Source: Myxococcales bacterium
GTDB lineage: Bacteria; Myxococcota_A; Polyangia; Polyangiales; Ga0077539
Assembly: GCA_013298625.1 (NCBI GenBank)
Contig: JAAFIF010000003.1
Coordinates: 62,001-126,000, forward strand
Direction of reading: 5' to 3'
DNA: 64,000 bases
The notes beneath the pieces were generated by a model that was not told the origin of the DNA, did no database searches, and saw only the letters and a list, made by a program, of their open reading frames with translations. Shown piece by piece: positions 33,546 through 41,768 of the stretch. The number at the start of each line of letters is the position of its first letter. The stretch's first letter is position 1. Made by a program: the position numbers and the translations under genes.

Positions 33546-35156
33546 CTATTCGTCCAGCAAAACACCGGGGTTCATCACCCACGCGGGGTCGAGTTCGCGC
33601 TTGACCGCGGCCAGCGAGCGCGCGAACAGCTCCGGTCGCTGACGGTCGTACCAGGGCCGGTGCGTGCGCCCCACCGCGTGGTGGTGCGTGATCGTCCCGC
33701 CGTTGGCGATCACCGCTTCGGACGCCGCGCGCTTGATCTCGGCCCACGGCTCGAGCAGCGCCCCGTGCGTCCCTGGCGCGATGAACGTGAAGTACGGCGC
33801 CGGCCCGTCCGGGTACACGTGCGTGAGTCGACACGAGAGCACGCCCGCGCCGCACACGCGCTTCATCACGTCGGTCACCGCGCGGGTCACCGCTGTGTGC
33901 AGCGAGTCGAACGCGTCCCACGTGCACGCGGTCTCGAACGTGTCCGCCACCATCCCCATGCTCACCAGCGCGCTCTGCAAGTACGGCCCGCGCAAGAACG
34001 ACCCGCGCCACGCGGCGCTGTCCCGATCGCGCGACGCTCGCTCGTCCATCGTGCGCACCGCCGGCCCCTCGATCTCGCTCGCGCCCGCCTCGCGGCAGCA
34101 CGAAATCGCCCGCGCCATCCACGCGTCCCGCGGCCCGTCCGCGCTCTCGAAGCCCAGCAACAGCACGTTGCGACCGCCCGTCGGGACGCCGTTGAGCATC
34201 GCTTCTCGCGCGTCGAGCAGCCGGCAGTTCGACGGAAACAACCCCGCTTGCGACACGCGCCGCGCCGCGTCCACCGCCTGCTGCCACGTGTCGAACAGCG
34301 CGCTGGCGCTGGACCGCCACGTCGGCCGTCGGTGCACGCGCAGCCACGCTTCAGTGATCACTCCGAGCGCGCCTTCGCTGCCGATCACCAGTCGATCCGG
34401 CGACGGACCCGCGCCGGACCCAGGCAGCCTGCGCGACTCGAACGCGCCCTTCGGCGTGATCATTCGCACCGACTCGACCTTGTCGTCGATGTGCGTATAG
34501 AGCGTCGCGAAGTGCCCGCCGGCCCGCGTCGCGAGCCAGCCGCCCAGCGTGCTGAACTCAAATGACTGCGGAAAGTGCCGCAGAGTGAGCCCCTTCTCAG
34601 CGAGCTGCGCCTCGAGCAACGGGCCCGTCGCGCCCGCTTGGATCCTCGCAGCGAGCGAGCGCTCGTCCACTTCGAGCACTTGATCCATCGCGCGGAGGTC
34701 CAGCGACACCACGCCGACGTACCGCTCTCCGGGCGCGCACTCGACGCCGCCCACCACCGAGGTCCCGCCGCCGTAAGGGACGACGGCGACCCTGTTCTCT
34801 GCGGCCCACCCGAGCAGCGTGGCGACGTCGGCCTCGTGCCGCGCGTGCGCGACGAAGTCGGGAGCCCTCGAGAAATCCCCGCTGAATCCCCGGACGAGAT
34901 CAGGAAAAGCCCTGCCGTACGTGTGCTCGATCCGCGCCCGATCGCTCGCGTCGCAGAAGTCCTCGAGGCCCGTCGGGACCGAGATCCGCGGCGCGTTGAT
35001 CCTCGCGCGCTCGATCGTCGGCAGCGGCGTGACCGCCGGAGGCTCGACGTGCAAGAGCCCGCCGACCATCTGCGCGAGCTGCGCGCGCTCGTCGTCCGAG
35101 AGCAACGCGTCTTCCCATCCCCAGGCCCAGAAGCTTCGCTTTCGAGTCGGCTCCAT
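33546..35156 (-). CDS. FAD-binding oxidase, alkyl-DHAP synthase (AGPS)-like
   Basis: 536 residues of the vanillyl-alcohol-oxidase FAD fold. The FAD PP-loop 'PYGGGTSVVGG', the 'PDRLVIGSEGALGVITEAWL' strand and the C-terminal 'TITHHHAVGRTH' triple-His motif are those of alkyl-dihydroxyacetonephosphate synthase, which makes the ether bond of plasmalogens and other ether lipids. Myxobacteria are known to contain ether lipids. ATG 35156 was chosen ('MEPTRKRSFWAWGW', typical start); 35186 would add ten residues. A broader FAD-linked oxidase role cannot be excluded. Confidence 0.85.
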   Translation of the reverse strand: MEPTRKRSFWAWGWEDALLSDDERAQLAQMVGGLLHVEPPAVTPLPTIERARINAPRISVPTGLEDFCDASDRARIEHTYGRAFPDLVRGFSGDFSRAPDFVAHARHEADVATLLGWAAENRVAVVPYGGGTSVVGGVECAPGERYVGVVSLDLRAMDQVLEVDERSLAARIQAGATGPLLEAQLAEKGLTLRHFPQSFEFSTLGGWLATRAGGHFATLYTHIDDKVESVRMITPKGAFESRRLPGSGAGPSPDRLVIGSEGALGVITEAWLRVHRRPTWRSSASALFDTWQQAVDAARRVSQAGLFPSNCRLLDAREAMLNGVPTGGRNVLLLGFESADGPRDAWMARAISCCREAGASEIEGPAVRTMDERASRDRDSAAWRGSFLRGPYLQSALVSMGMVADTFETACTWDAFDSLHTAVTRAVTDVMKRVCGAGVLSCRLTHVYPDGPAPYFTFIAPGTHGALLEPWAEIKRAASEAVIANGGTITHHHAVGRTHRPWYDRQRPELFARSLAAVKRELDPAWVMNPGVLLDE

Positions 35157-35207
35157 GCGTCGAGCGAGAGCGTCCCACACTCGCACCCAAAATCGCGAGC
35201 CTCTCTG

Positions 35208-36629
35208 TCACCCCTCGTCGGGCAGGTCGCGCATGGCGCCCGGCGCCTCGGTGGCCATGCGGCGCACGATCTCTTTGGGGTCCGCAAAATTCGCAGTCGG
35301 CATGCGGTCGCTCTTGGTGAGCACCAGCACGCGATCGACCCGCGTCGCGCGCCCTTTGTTCTCGCCCCAGATGCGCGAGACCTTGTTCTCGGTCACCAGT
35401 CGATCGGCGATCACGGTCTGCAATTTCAGCGGGACGTCCTTCTCGATCGCCGCCCACGCGTCGAGCCCGAGGCGCTTGTCGTACTCGTTGTTCTCGACGT
35501 CGCCGATGGTCATCACGCACACGCCGTCGTCCGCGAGCGCCTCGCTCATCTTGCCGACCGCGTCCCGCAAGAACGCAGTGTACTTGCGAAAACCCAGGCG
35601 ATCCGAGAGCCCGAGCTGTCGGTCCGTGCGCTCGACCTCGAGGTTGGTCCGCGTGCGATCGCTCAGCGACTCGTCCACGCGCTGCACGGACTCGCGCAGC
35701 ATCCAGAGGCGGATCCAGTTGAACTTTCCGTAGCGCACGACGTTGAGGTACGGCGGCGACGTCACGATGAGCTTGGCCGACCCCTTGGCGACGTGGCGGT
35801 CGAGCGAGAGCGCGTCGTCGTGCACCCCACGGCCACGTGAGGGAGCTACGCCTTGCGCGTACAAGTGCTCGATGCGCGCGGCGATCTTCTCGAAGGCGTC
35901 GAAGGGGTACTTCTTCAGCTTCTTCTCGCGGATGTACTTGCGCAGATAGCCCGGCGACATGCTGAACGTGTTGGGCATGCTGACCGAGAGGCAGCGCGAG
36001 TCCCACGGGTTGCGCGGGTGGTTTCCGTGGAGGATTCCGGTGATCGCGGCGAGCAAGAAGCGGTCTTCGCGCGAGCTCGACGGGTCGAGCTGCTCTCGCA
36101 AGAAGGCCAGCTGCGGCAGGGTCTTGCGCCCTTCGAAGAGCATCGCGATCTCCGGCGGAGGCGCCTCGCGGACCTTCTTCTTCGCGTAGCCCTTCTGCAG
36201 CTCTCGCAAGCGCGCGAGCGCGTCGTCTTTGGCGGGGGGATCGACCTTGGCGCCCGTCAACAGCGCGGCGAGCGGGTTGAGGTCCACGCCGACGCTCTCG
36301 CGGTTGAGGAGGTTCGCTTCGAGCGCCGTCGTTCCACGGCCCGAAAACGGGTCTACGACCAGGTCGCCAGGCTGCGTGTACTGCTCGATGAAGTACCTCG
36401 GCAGCGACGGAGGAAACATCCCCATGTACGAGCACATCGCGTGCAACACGTGCCCGTAGCGCCGCGGGACGAGCTTCCACCACGGCGCGAGCGGCCCTCC
36501 CAGCTCTGGCAGCGTCTCGGCCTCGCGCTCTTCGCGCGAGACCTTGCGCGCGACGCTCTTCGCGCGCGCCTTCGTCGGAGTGATCGCGTCCGTCGAAGAC
36601 GCTCGTGCCAGGTCGATCGCGACTGCCAT
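35208..36629 (-). CDS. Site-specific DNA methyltransferase (N4-C or N6-A), apparently orphan
   Basis: 473 residues. SAM-binding motif I 'DPFSGRGTTALEA' is at about 93-105, and the catalytic motif IV 'TSPPYLN' at about 290-296. The S/T-P-P-Y form points to exocyclic amino methylation of cytosine N4 or adenine N6. Motif I precedes motif IV here, the reverse of the common beta-class order. Between them is a long Lys/Arg-rich region that may recognise the target. No restriction endonuclease lies next to it, so it may be a regulatory or solitary enzyme. Confidence 0.8.
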   Translation of the reverse strand: MAVAIDLARASSTDAITPTKARAKSVARKVSREEREAETLPELGGPLAPWWKLVPRRYGHVLHAMCSYMGMFPPSLPRYFIEQYTQPGDLVVDPFSGRGTTALEANLLNRESVGVDLNPLAALLTGAKVDPPAKDDALARLRELQKGYAKKKVREAPPPEIAMLFEGRKTLPQLAFLREQLDPSSSREDRFLLAAITGILHGNHPRNPWDSRCLSVSMPNTFSMSPGYLRKYIREKKLKKYPFDAFEKIAARIEHLYAQGVAPSRGRGVHDDALSLDRHVAKGSAKLIVTSPPYLNVVRYGKFNWIRLWMLRESVQRVDESLSDRTRTNLEVERTDRQLGLSDRLGFRKYTAFLRDAVGKMSEALADDGVCVMTIGDVENNEYDKRLGLDAWAAIEKDVPLKLQTVIADRLVTENKVSRIWGENKGRATRVDRVLVLTKSDRMPTANFADPKEIVRRMATEAPGAMRDLPDEG

Positions 36630-36722
36630 GCCCAGCCCGGCACGTAGCGGAGTCGACCGAATAACCCGAAATTTTCTGCGACGTTCTTCTGCTGGAGCTC
36701 TCGGCTCTATGCGCCGCGCCCG

Positions 36723-37064
36723 CTATGCGTGCAGCCGCCGCGCCGCGGTGATGTGATCGCTAAGGTCGTCCTCGATCTCTTCGAACGACACCCCCACGCC
36801 CCGCAGCGGCTCGTCGCCCGCGCGAAGCTCGACCACGTGCCGCACCACGCAGCGCGCGGTCATCTCCCACGACCCGTCGGGCAACGAGAACGTCACCCGC
36901 AGGTCCGACCCGATCGGAAGCTCGTCCCACGTCTCGATCAACAACCCGCGCGACGAGATGTCCCTCGCCACGCAGCGACGTAGGCCGAAGGGGCCCTCGA
37001 CCAACACCGTAAACGCGACGCGCAGCCGCGGCTCGCCGCGGCGGTCACTGCTCTTCGAACTCAC
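36723..37064 (-). CDS. PilZ-domain protein
   Basis: 113 residues consisting almost only of a PilZ domain. Both c-di-GMP binding elements are present: R9-x3-R13 ('RRGEPR') and D35-x-S-x-x-G40 ('DISSRG'). It therefore probably binds c-di-GMP and acts as a small cytoplasmic receptor. The start is a GTG. It lies 93 bp downstream of nothing on its own strand and is divergent from the outer-membrane protein gene. Its output partner is not evident. Confidence 0.88.
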   Translation of the reverse strand: MSSKSSDRRGEPRLRVAFTVLVEGPFGLRRCVARDISSRGLLIETWDELPIGSDLRVTFSLPDGSWEMTARCVVRHVVELRAGDEPLRGVGVSFEEIEDDLSDHITAARRLHA

Positions 37065-37175
37065 GAGACAAACCGTAGTGCGCCCTTCGCGACGACAACC
37101 ACTTTCTTGCGATGGAATCCGGCAAATCCATGCGTTCTGAAAACTGAAAGTGCGGCTACACTCCGCCGCGCTCCC

Positions 37176-37961
37176 ATGATGTTGGCTTCAAGGACCATCG
37201 TTTCTTCACTGCTCGTCGCCGCGTCGATCGTCAGCGCGTCGAGCACAGCGCGGGCGATTCGCCCGGACTTCGACGGCGAGCGCGGGATCGAAGCGCAAGT
37301 GCAGGTCGGCCTCGGCGGGGTCTCGAACACCTCGCAGCGCGTGATCACCGAGAACGGTCGCTCGGGCGTCACCGCGCCGCCCTCGGTCCTCGGGCCGGGC
37401 TTCAACTTTCGCGCGCAGCTCGGCTACCGGATCATGCCCGCGTTCAGCGTTGGCGCATCGGTGTCGATCAATCCCCTCGGGGCCTTTCCCCTCTCGGGGA
37501 CGCCGGACATCTACAACTACAGCGCCTCGACCTTCTCTGCGGGCGCCTACGGTCGGCTGTATTTTCTCGCGCTGGTCAGCGCGATCCCGCGCACCACGCG
37601 CGTCGAGTTCTCGTCCTGGGGCGACCTTCGCAGGCTCGACCCGTACGTCTCGCTCGGCGTCGAGTATCAATCGATCTCGTACACGCAGAGCAATCGCATG
37701 GCCGCGCAGGTGGGCGCGACCTTCGCGCGTACGAGCATCAGCGCGCCCGTTGGCCTCGGCTTCGAATACCGCTTGCTGCAGCCGCTCGCGGTCGGCCTCG
37801 GCGCGGTGCTCGCGCCCTCGTTCGGCGCGTGGGTCTCTCGCTCGGTCACCACCGTCACCGGCGGAAACCTTCAGTCCACGCAAGACAGCTTCATCGCTGA
37901 AGACCCCGTCAACCTCGCGTGGAGCCTCGGTCTCACGGTCCGCTACACGCTCACGCTCTGA
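37176..37961 (+). CDS. Outer-membrane beta-barrel protein
   Basis: 261 residues with a signal peptide ending at 'STARA', then alternating amphipathic strands rich in Gly and aromatic residues ('GFNFRAQLGYRIMPAFSVGA', 'LDPYVSLGVEYQSISYT'). The last strand, 'WSLGLTVRYTLTL', is barrel-like but without the usual C-terminal Phe. ATG 37176 was chosen in front of the signal peptide. It converges, 12 bp apart, on the selenoprotein candidate. Substrate or role unknown. Confidence 0.7.
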   Translation: MMLASRTIVSSLLVAASIVSASSTARAIRPDFDGERGIEAQVQVGLGGVSNTSQRVITENGRSGVTAPPSVLGPGFNFRAQLGYRIMPAFSVGASVSINPLGAFPLSGTPDIYNYSASTFSAGAYGRLYFLALVSAIPRTTRVEFSSWGDLRRLDPYVSLGVEYQSISYTQSNRMAAQVGATFARTSISAPVGLGFEYRLLQPLAVGLGAVLAPSFGAWVSRSVTTVTGGNLQSTQDSFIAEDPVNLAWSLGLTVRYTLTL

Positions 37962-37973
37962 GCGCGCTCTCGC

Positions 37974-38786
37974 TCACATCCGCAAGAGCGTGAGCATCTG
38001 ATCGACCGTCGCGTTGAGCGTCGCGGTGCTCGTCGCGCCCGACGTGTCGCCAAGCACCTTTCGCACGATCCGCATCGTACGAAGGTCCACGACGTACGAG
38101 ATCTCTCTGCGCCCGAGCACCATGAACGCACGTCGTCCCGTCACGTCTTTCAACGTCGTGAGCGAGAGGTTGTGCGCCATCACCCAGGCGTCGAGGTTCG
38201 CCCTCGTCGGAAGCCCGCTGAGTCCCTCAGTCACGACCTCGACCAGCAAACCACCTGCTGCATTCACTTCAGCATTTCGCGCAGCCATAGCACGGGCCGC
38301 GTTGACACAGCCCGGTCAATACGTCGCGCTGGTGTGAACCAACGCGAACCTCCTTCCTGTCTGCCGAAGCGACTGCATCGAGACCGGTCCGAAGGGAGAC
38401 CTCGTCGAGAGCGCCGCGCCGGACGCGTTCAAATAGCCCTCGATTTGCAGGTCTTCGAGCGTCTGCCCCTCGTTGCTGCCGTACGGGCCCGCGGGGTACG
38501 CCCCCACGCTCGCGTCCTGCGCTGCATCCGGGACGCTGGTCGCGTCCGGGACGCTCGTCGCATCCGGGACGCTCGTCGCGTCCGGCGCGCTGTCGGGCAG
38601 CGCCGCGACGTCCATCGCCGCTGCGTCGGGCTGCGCGCTCGCGTCGCTCATCACCACGCGATCGGTCGTCGCGTCGCTCGAAGCTGCTGCGTCTTCGCTG
38701 GGCGGTGTGGGCTGCCCGCACGCGACCCCGAAGGCCGAGAGCGTGAGCAGCCACCGCGCGCGCGGGCTGTGGTCGAAGATGGTCAT
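37974..38786 (-). CDS. Thioredoxin-fold lipoprotein with in-frame TGA: candidate selenoprotein (UPGC)
   Basis: 270 codons read as one frame across a single TGA at 38316-38318 (codon 157). Upstream: lipobox '-GVACG' (Cys23), a 'PDATSVPDATSV' linker and the redoxin-lipoprotein entry 'AYPAGPYGSNEGQTLEDLQI'. The core strand 'RRFALVHTSATY' leads into TGA, then 'PGCVNAARAMAARN' in the same frame. This puts TGA exactly at the first position of a thioredoxin CxxC (here UxxC, C160). The fold continues to the last strands ('FMVLGRREISYVVD') and a normal stop. It is last in a four-gene operon, 36 bp after the preceding gene. The alternative is a nonsense mutation. No sel genes are in the window. Confidence 0.7.
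38280..38301 (-). promoter_or_regulatory. SECIS-like hairpin 3' of the in-frame TGA
   Basis: In the mRNA a 7-bp stem CGCGGCC / GGCUGCG (one G-U pair) closes an 8-nt loop CGUGCUAU. The loop begins 22 nt after the UGA and has G as its second base. These features agree with the general bacterial SECIS model (G in the first two loop bases, loop roughly 16-37 nt from UGA). High GC makes hairpins common by chance, so this supports but does not prove recoding. Confidence 0.5.
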
Positions 38787-38822
38787 CGCGTCGAAGTCCC
38801 TCTCTCTTGTCGCTGTTGATCG

Positions 38823-39764
38823 CTATCGCGCCGCGCGCACGCCGAACCAGGTCAGCGCGCGCAGGCCTTGTCCTGCGTTGGTGCGGATCGTCGCCCCGTC
38901 GGCCGAGACCGTCGCGCGCGCGACGACCACCGCGCGGCCCGCGTCGGGCGCGTCCGTCGCGATCTCTTTGCCCATCGCGACGAGCTCGACTGTGCTGTTC
39001 GGCGCGAGGTTCGCTCGGTTGGCGACGGTCACCGCGACAGGCGACGAGCTCGTCAGCGCGAAGGGAGCTAGCGCGAACACCGGCCCCACCACCGCGCCCT
39101 CCCGCGCGAACGGCGGCGCGCGATCGAGCGTCACTTCGGCGACGCGCACCGCGCGGCCGAGCGCGCCGAGCTCGAAGTCCTCGAAGTCGAGCTCGATCGT
39201 GCTCGCCGCAGCGAAGACCAACGTCACGGGGCCCGCGGTCGCGGTCACCTCCGTCGCGAGCACGCGTCCCTCGGGCAGCGTCGCGCCCGTGAAGGTGTAC
39301 CGCGGAACCGAGAGCGCCTCGCGCACGCGCACGATCCCGTCGCTGTCCGGCGCGGGCATGGGCCAGTACGCGCTCGCGTGCGCGGGACGGCCGTGCACGA
39401 GCAGCGAGTACACCGGCACCGCGAGCACCTCGCCGACGGCGACGTTGAACCGTCCTTGCGCTGTGATTTCACCGGCGAAACACGCGTTGCCGCACACCGT
39501 GACGAACCCCGTCGTCAGCGGCTCTGCTCCGTCGCTCACCGCGCTGCCCTCGACCGCGCGCACGCACGCCGCTCCCGCGGGCACCACGTCCGTCGCTGGC
39601 GCATTGCACTGCGCTGGCGTCGCGCTCGCGTCGGCGCTCGTGTCGGCGCTCCCGTCGCGGCGCTCACCGCCGTCGGCCATCGGCGTCCTCGCGGGCTCGC
39701 ACGCTGCCGAGCAGAGCAGCATGGCTGCGATCACGATGGCATCAGTGCGAGTGCGTTGGCTCAT
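38823..39764 (-). CDS. Hypothetical lipoprotein
   Basis: 313 residues with lipobox 'LCSAAC' and an Asp/Ser/Ala linker. The mature protein has beta-rich segments ('FVTVCGNACFAGEITAQGRF', 'LVFAAASTIELDFEDFELGA') and ends 'TWFGVRAAR'. I recognise no family. The ATG overlaps the stop of the amidotransferase gene by 4 bp, so it is part of the kinase/amidotransferase/lipoprotein/redoxin operon. An N-terminal extension in the same frame is ruled out because it would overlap the amidotransferase gene throughout. Confidence 0.7.
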   Translation of the reverse strand: MSQRTRTDAIVIAAMLLCSAACEPARTPMADGGERRDGSADTSADASATPAQCNAPATDVVPAGAACVRAVEGSAVSDGAEPLTTGFVTVCGNACFAGEITAQGRFNVAVGEVLAVPVYSLLVHGRPAHASAYWPMPAPDSDGIVRVREALSVPRYTFTGATLPEGRVLATEVTATAGPVTLVFAAASTIELDFEDFELGALGRAVRVAEVTLDRAPPFAREGAVVGPVFALAPFALTSSSPVAVTVANRANLAPNSTVELVAMGKEIATDAPDAGRAVVVARATVSADGATIRTNAGQGLRALTWFGVRAAR

Positions 39765-40342
39765 GCGCGTGGGGGCAGTACGAGACGGCCTTCGACGAAG
39801 TTTCGCACGATCGCCGGTCCGAGAGGGGTCAGGACGCTCTCGGGATGAAACTGCACGCCGACCACGGGACGATCGCGGGCCGCGAGCGCCATGATCACGC
39901 CGTCGTCGCTGCGCGCGGTCACGGCGAGCGCGTTCGGCAGCGAGGCTTCGTCGACGGCGAGCGAGTGGTACCTCGCGACCGAGATGCCCTGAGAGATCCC
40001 CGAGAAAATCCCAGTCGAATCGTGGGTGATCGTGGACGCTCTGCCGTGGATCGCCCGCGGCGCGCGCGCGACCTTCGCCCCGTACGCGACGGCGATCGCC
40101 TGGTGCCCCAAGCACACGCCCAGCAGCGCGACGTCGCTCGTGCGCGCGAGCTCGACAGAGATCCCTGCGTGCTCGGGCGCGCCTGGGCCGGGCGAGAGCA
40201 CGATGTGCGAAGGCCCGAGCGCGAGCGCGTCGCGCGCCGAGAGCGCGTCGTTGCGTCGAACGATCACCTCGGCGCCCAGCGACGAGAGCAGCTGCACGAG
40301 GTTGAAGGTAAACGAGTCGTAGTTGTCGACGACCAGGATCAC
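39761..40342 (-). CDS. TrpG/PabA-type glutamine amidotransferase
   Basis: 193-residue class I glutamine amidotransferase, the size and sequence of the small subunit of anthranilate or aminodeoxychorismate synthase. Signatures: 'DNYDSFTFNLVQLL', 'LSPGPGAPEHAGIS', nucleophile Cys77 in 'GVCLGHQAI', and the His166/Glu168 dyad in 'VGVQFHPES'. It releases ammonia from glutamine for a TrpE or PabB partner, but no such partner is in the window. It sits between a Ser/Thr kinase (ATGA overlap upstream) and a lipoprotein (ATGA overlap downstream), an unusual setting. TrpG versus PabA cannot be decided. Confidence 0.9.
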   Translation of the reverse strand: MILVVDNYDSFTFNLVQLLSSLGAEVIVRRNDALSARDALALGPSHIVLSPGPGAPEHAGISVELARTSDVALLGVCLGHQAIAVAYGAKVARAPRAIHGRASTITHDSTGIFSGISQGISVARYHSLAVDEASLPNALAVTARSDDGVIMALAARDRPVVGVQFHPESVLTPLGPAIVRNFVEGRLVLPPRA

Positions 40343-41556
40343 CGCATCACGAGGACCGTCACGCCGACCGCGACGATCACGCCGATGATCACGCCGAGCC
40401 CGACGAGCAGCGCGATCCCTGGGCCGCGCGAGATGCCGAGCAGCGTCTTGCGCGGGGCGTCGATGACGGTGTCCGAGCTCTGCGCGTCGGCTTCGGGGCG
40501 CGTCGAGGGCGCGCGCACGGACGTCCCGCTCGCGGGCCCCGGCGCAGACACGTTGGACGGCGGGCCGTCGAGCTTGGGCGTCGTGCGCTCGAAGGCGATC
40601 GGGTCCGTCGCGCTCGGCGAGTGCGGCAGCGCGGGAATCGTCCCCGCAGGCAGCGTCTGCGCGAGGTCTTGCAGCGTCGCGGCGCTGAGGATCCCCCGCA
40701 GCGCAGCGGCGAAATCGTTGGCGCTCTGGTAGCGCTCCTCGGGGCGCTTGGCCATCGCGCGGTCGAGCACGCCCTGCAGCGCCGGAGGAAACTGCCGCCC
40801 CGGCGCCCGCGTCGCGAGCGGGATCGGCGTCGCTTGAACGTGCAGCGTGACGTAGTCCATCGGCGTCTTGGCGTCGAAGGGCAGCTTGCCCGTGACGAGC
40901 TCGTACAAGATCACCGCGAGGGAGTAGATGTCGCTGCGCGCGTCGAGGATTTTACCCTGCGCTTGCTCAGGCGACATGAATTCTGGTGTGCCGAACACCA
41001 TGCCCTCTTGCGTGAGGATCATCGAGCCCGGGCGCATCTCTCGCTCGGTGACCTTCGCGAGGCCGAAGTCCAAGACCTTGACGTAGTCTTTGATCCCGCC
41101 CTGCGTGCAGAGAAAGATGTTCTCGGGCTTGAGGTCTCGGTGGACGATGCCCTTGTCGTGCGCCTCTTGCAGCGCGGCGCACGCTTGCAGCAGCACGCCG
41201 ATCGCGCGCACGGGGTCCATGGGGCCCTCGTGACGGATCATTTGCCCGAGGTTTTTGCCGTCGAGGTGCTCCATCACGATGTAGCAAGAGTTGTCCTCGA
41301 GCTGCCCGTACAGAAACACCTTGGCGGTGTTGGGGTGCGTGAGGTGGCTCATGGCCCGCGCCTCGCGCGAGAAGCGCGAGACGAGGTCTTTGCGGTTCGT
41401 GAACTTGCTGTGGAGGATCTTGACCGCGACGAAGCGATCCATCGAAGGCTGTTGAGCCTTGTAGACCGCACCCATGCCGCCAGAGCCGACACGCTCGATG
41501 ATGCGAAACTGGCCCGAGAGGATCTCGCGGCCTACGTACTGATCGGCCTGACGCAC
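40339..41556 (-). CDS. Ser/Thr protein kinase with C-terminal membrane anchor
   Basis: 405 residues from a GTG start. The kinase domain (about 15-290) has 'GSGGMGAVYKA', 'VAVKILH', 'HRDLKPENI', 'DFG' and 'GTPEFMSPEQAQGK', all intact. A Pro/Ser/Thr-rich linker follows, then one terminal hydrophobic helix ('GIALLVGLGVIIGVIVAVGV') ending 'VLVMR', so the protein is a tail-anchored inner-membrane kinase with no outer domain. It heads the operon; its stop overlaps the start of the amidotransferase gene. Divergent from the SctP-like gene across 212 bp. Confidence 0.94.
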   Translation of the reverse strand: MRQADQYVGREILSGQFRIIERVGSGGMGAVYKAQQPSMDRFVAVKILHSKFTNRKDLVSRFSREARAMSHLTHPNTAKVFLYGQLEDNSCYIVMEHLDGKNLGQMIRHEGPMDPVRAIGVLLQACAALQEAHDKGIVHRDLKPENIFLCTQGGIKDYVKVLDFGLAKVTEREMRPGSMILTQEGMVFGTPEFMSPEQAQGKILDARSDIYSLAVILYELVTGKLPFDAKTPMDYVTLHVQATPIPLATRAPGRQFPPALQGVLDRAMAKRPEERYQSANDFAAALRGILSAATLQDLAQTLPAGTIPALPHSPSATDPIAFERTTPKLDGPPSNVSAPGPASGTSVRAPSTRPEADAQSSDTVIDAPRKTLLGISRGPGIALLVGLGVIIGVIVAVGVTVLVMR

Positions 41557-41768
41557 GGCGCCGAGGATGCCACAGTCACGGCCGAGAGAGACACTGTCCT
41601 CGAACAGCGGTGAAAGGTGCCGTCAGCCCCCCCTGCGCGCCCCGCGCGGGCTTCGGGGCGGCGGGCCGAACGCGAGCGGGCTCGGGTTGTGATGGCGGAG
41701 TGAGAGAATTTCCTGCTCTACCGGGCGCAACCACAGCGGTCGCGGGGGGATAGCGCCCCACCAAAGCC

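Noticed and set aside
37974..38288. A separate 104-residue gene starting at the ATG after the TGA
   Set aside because: There is no Shine-Dalgarno, the ATG lies inside the thioredoxin helix, and the frame joins the upstream lipoprotein half exactly.
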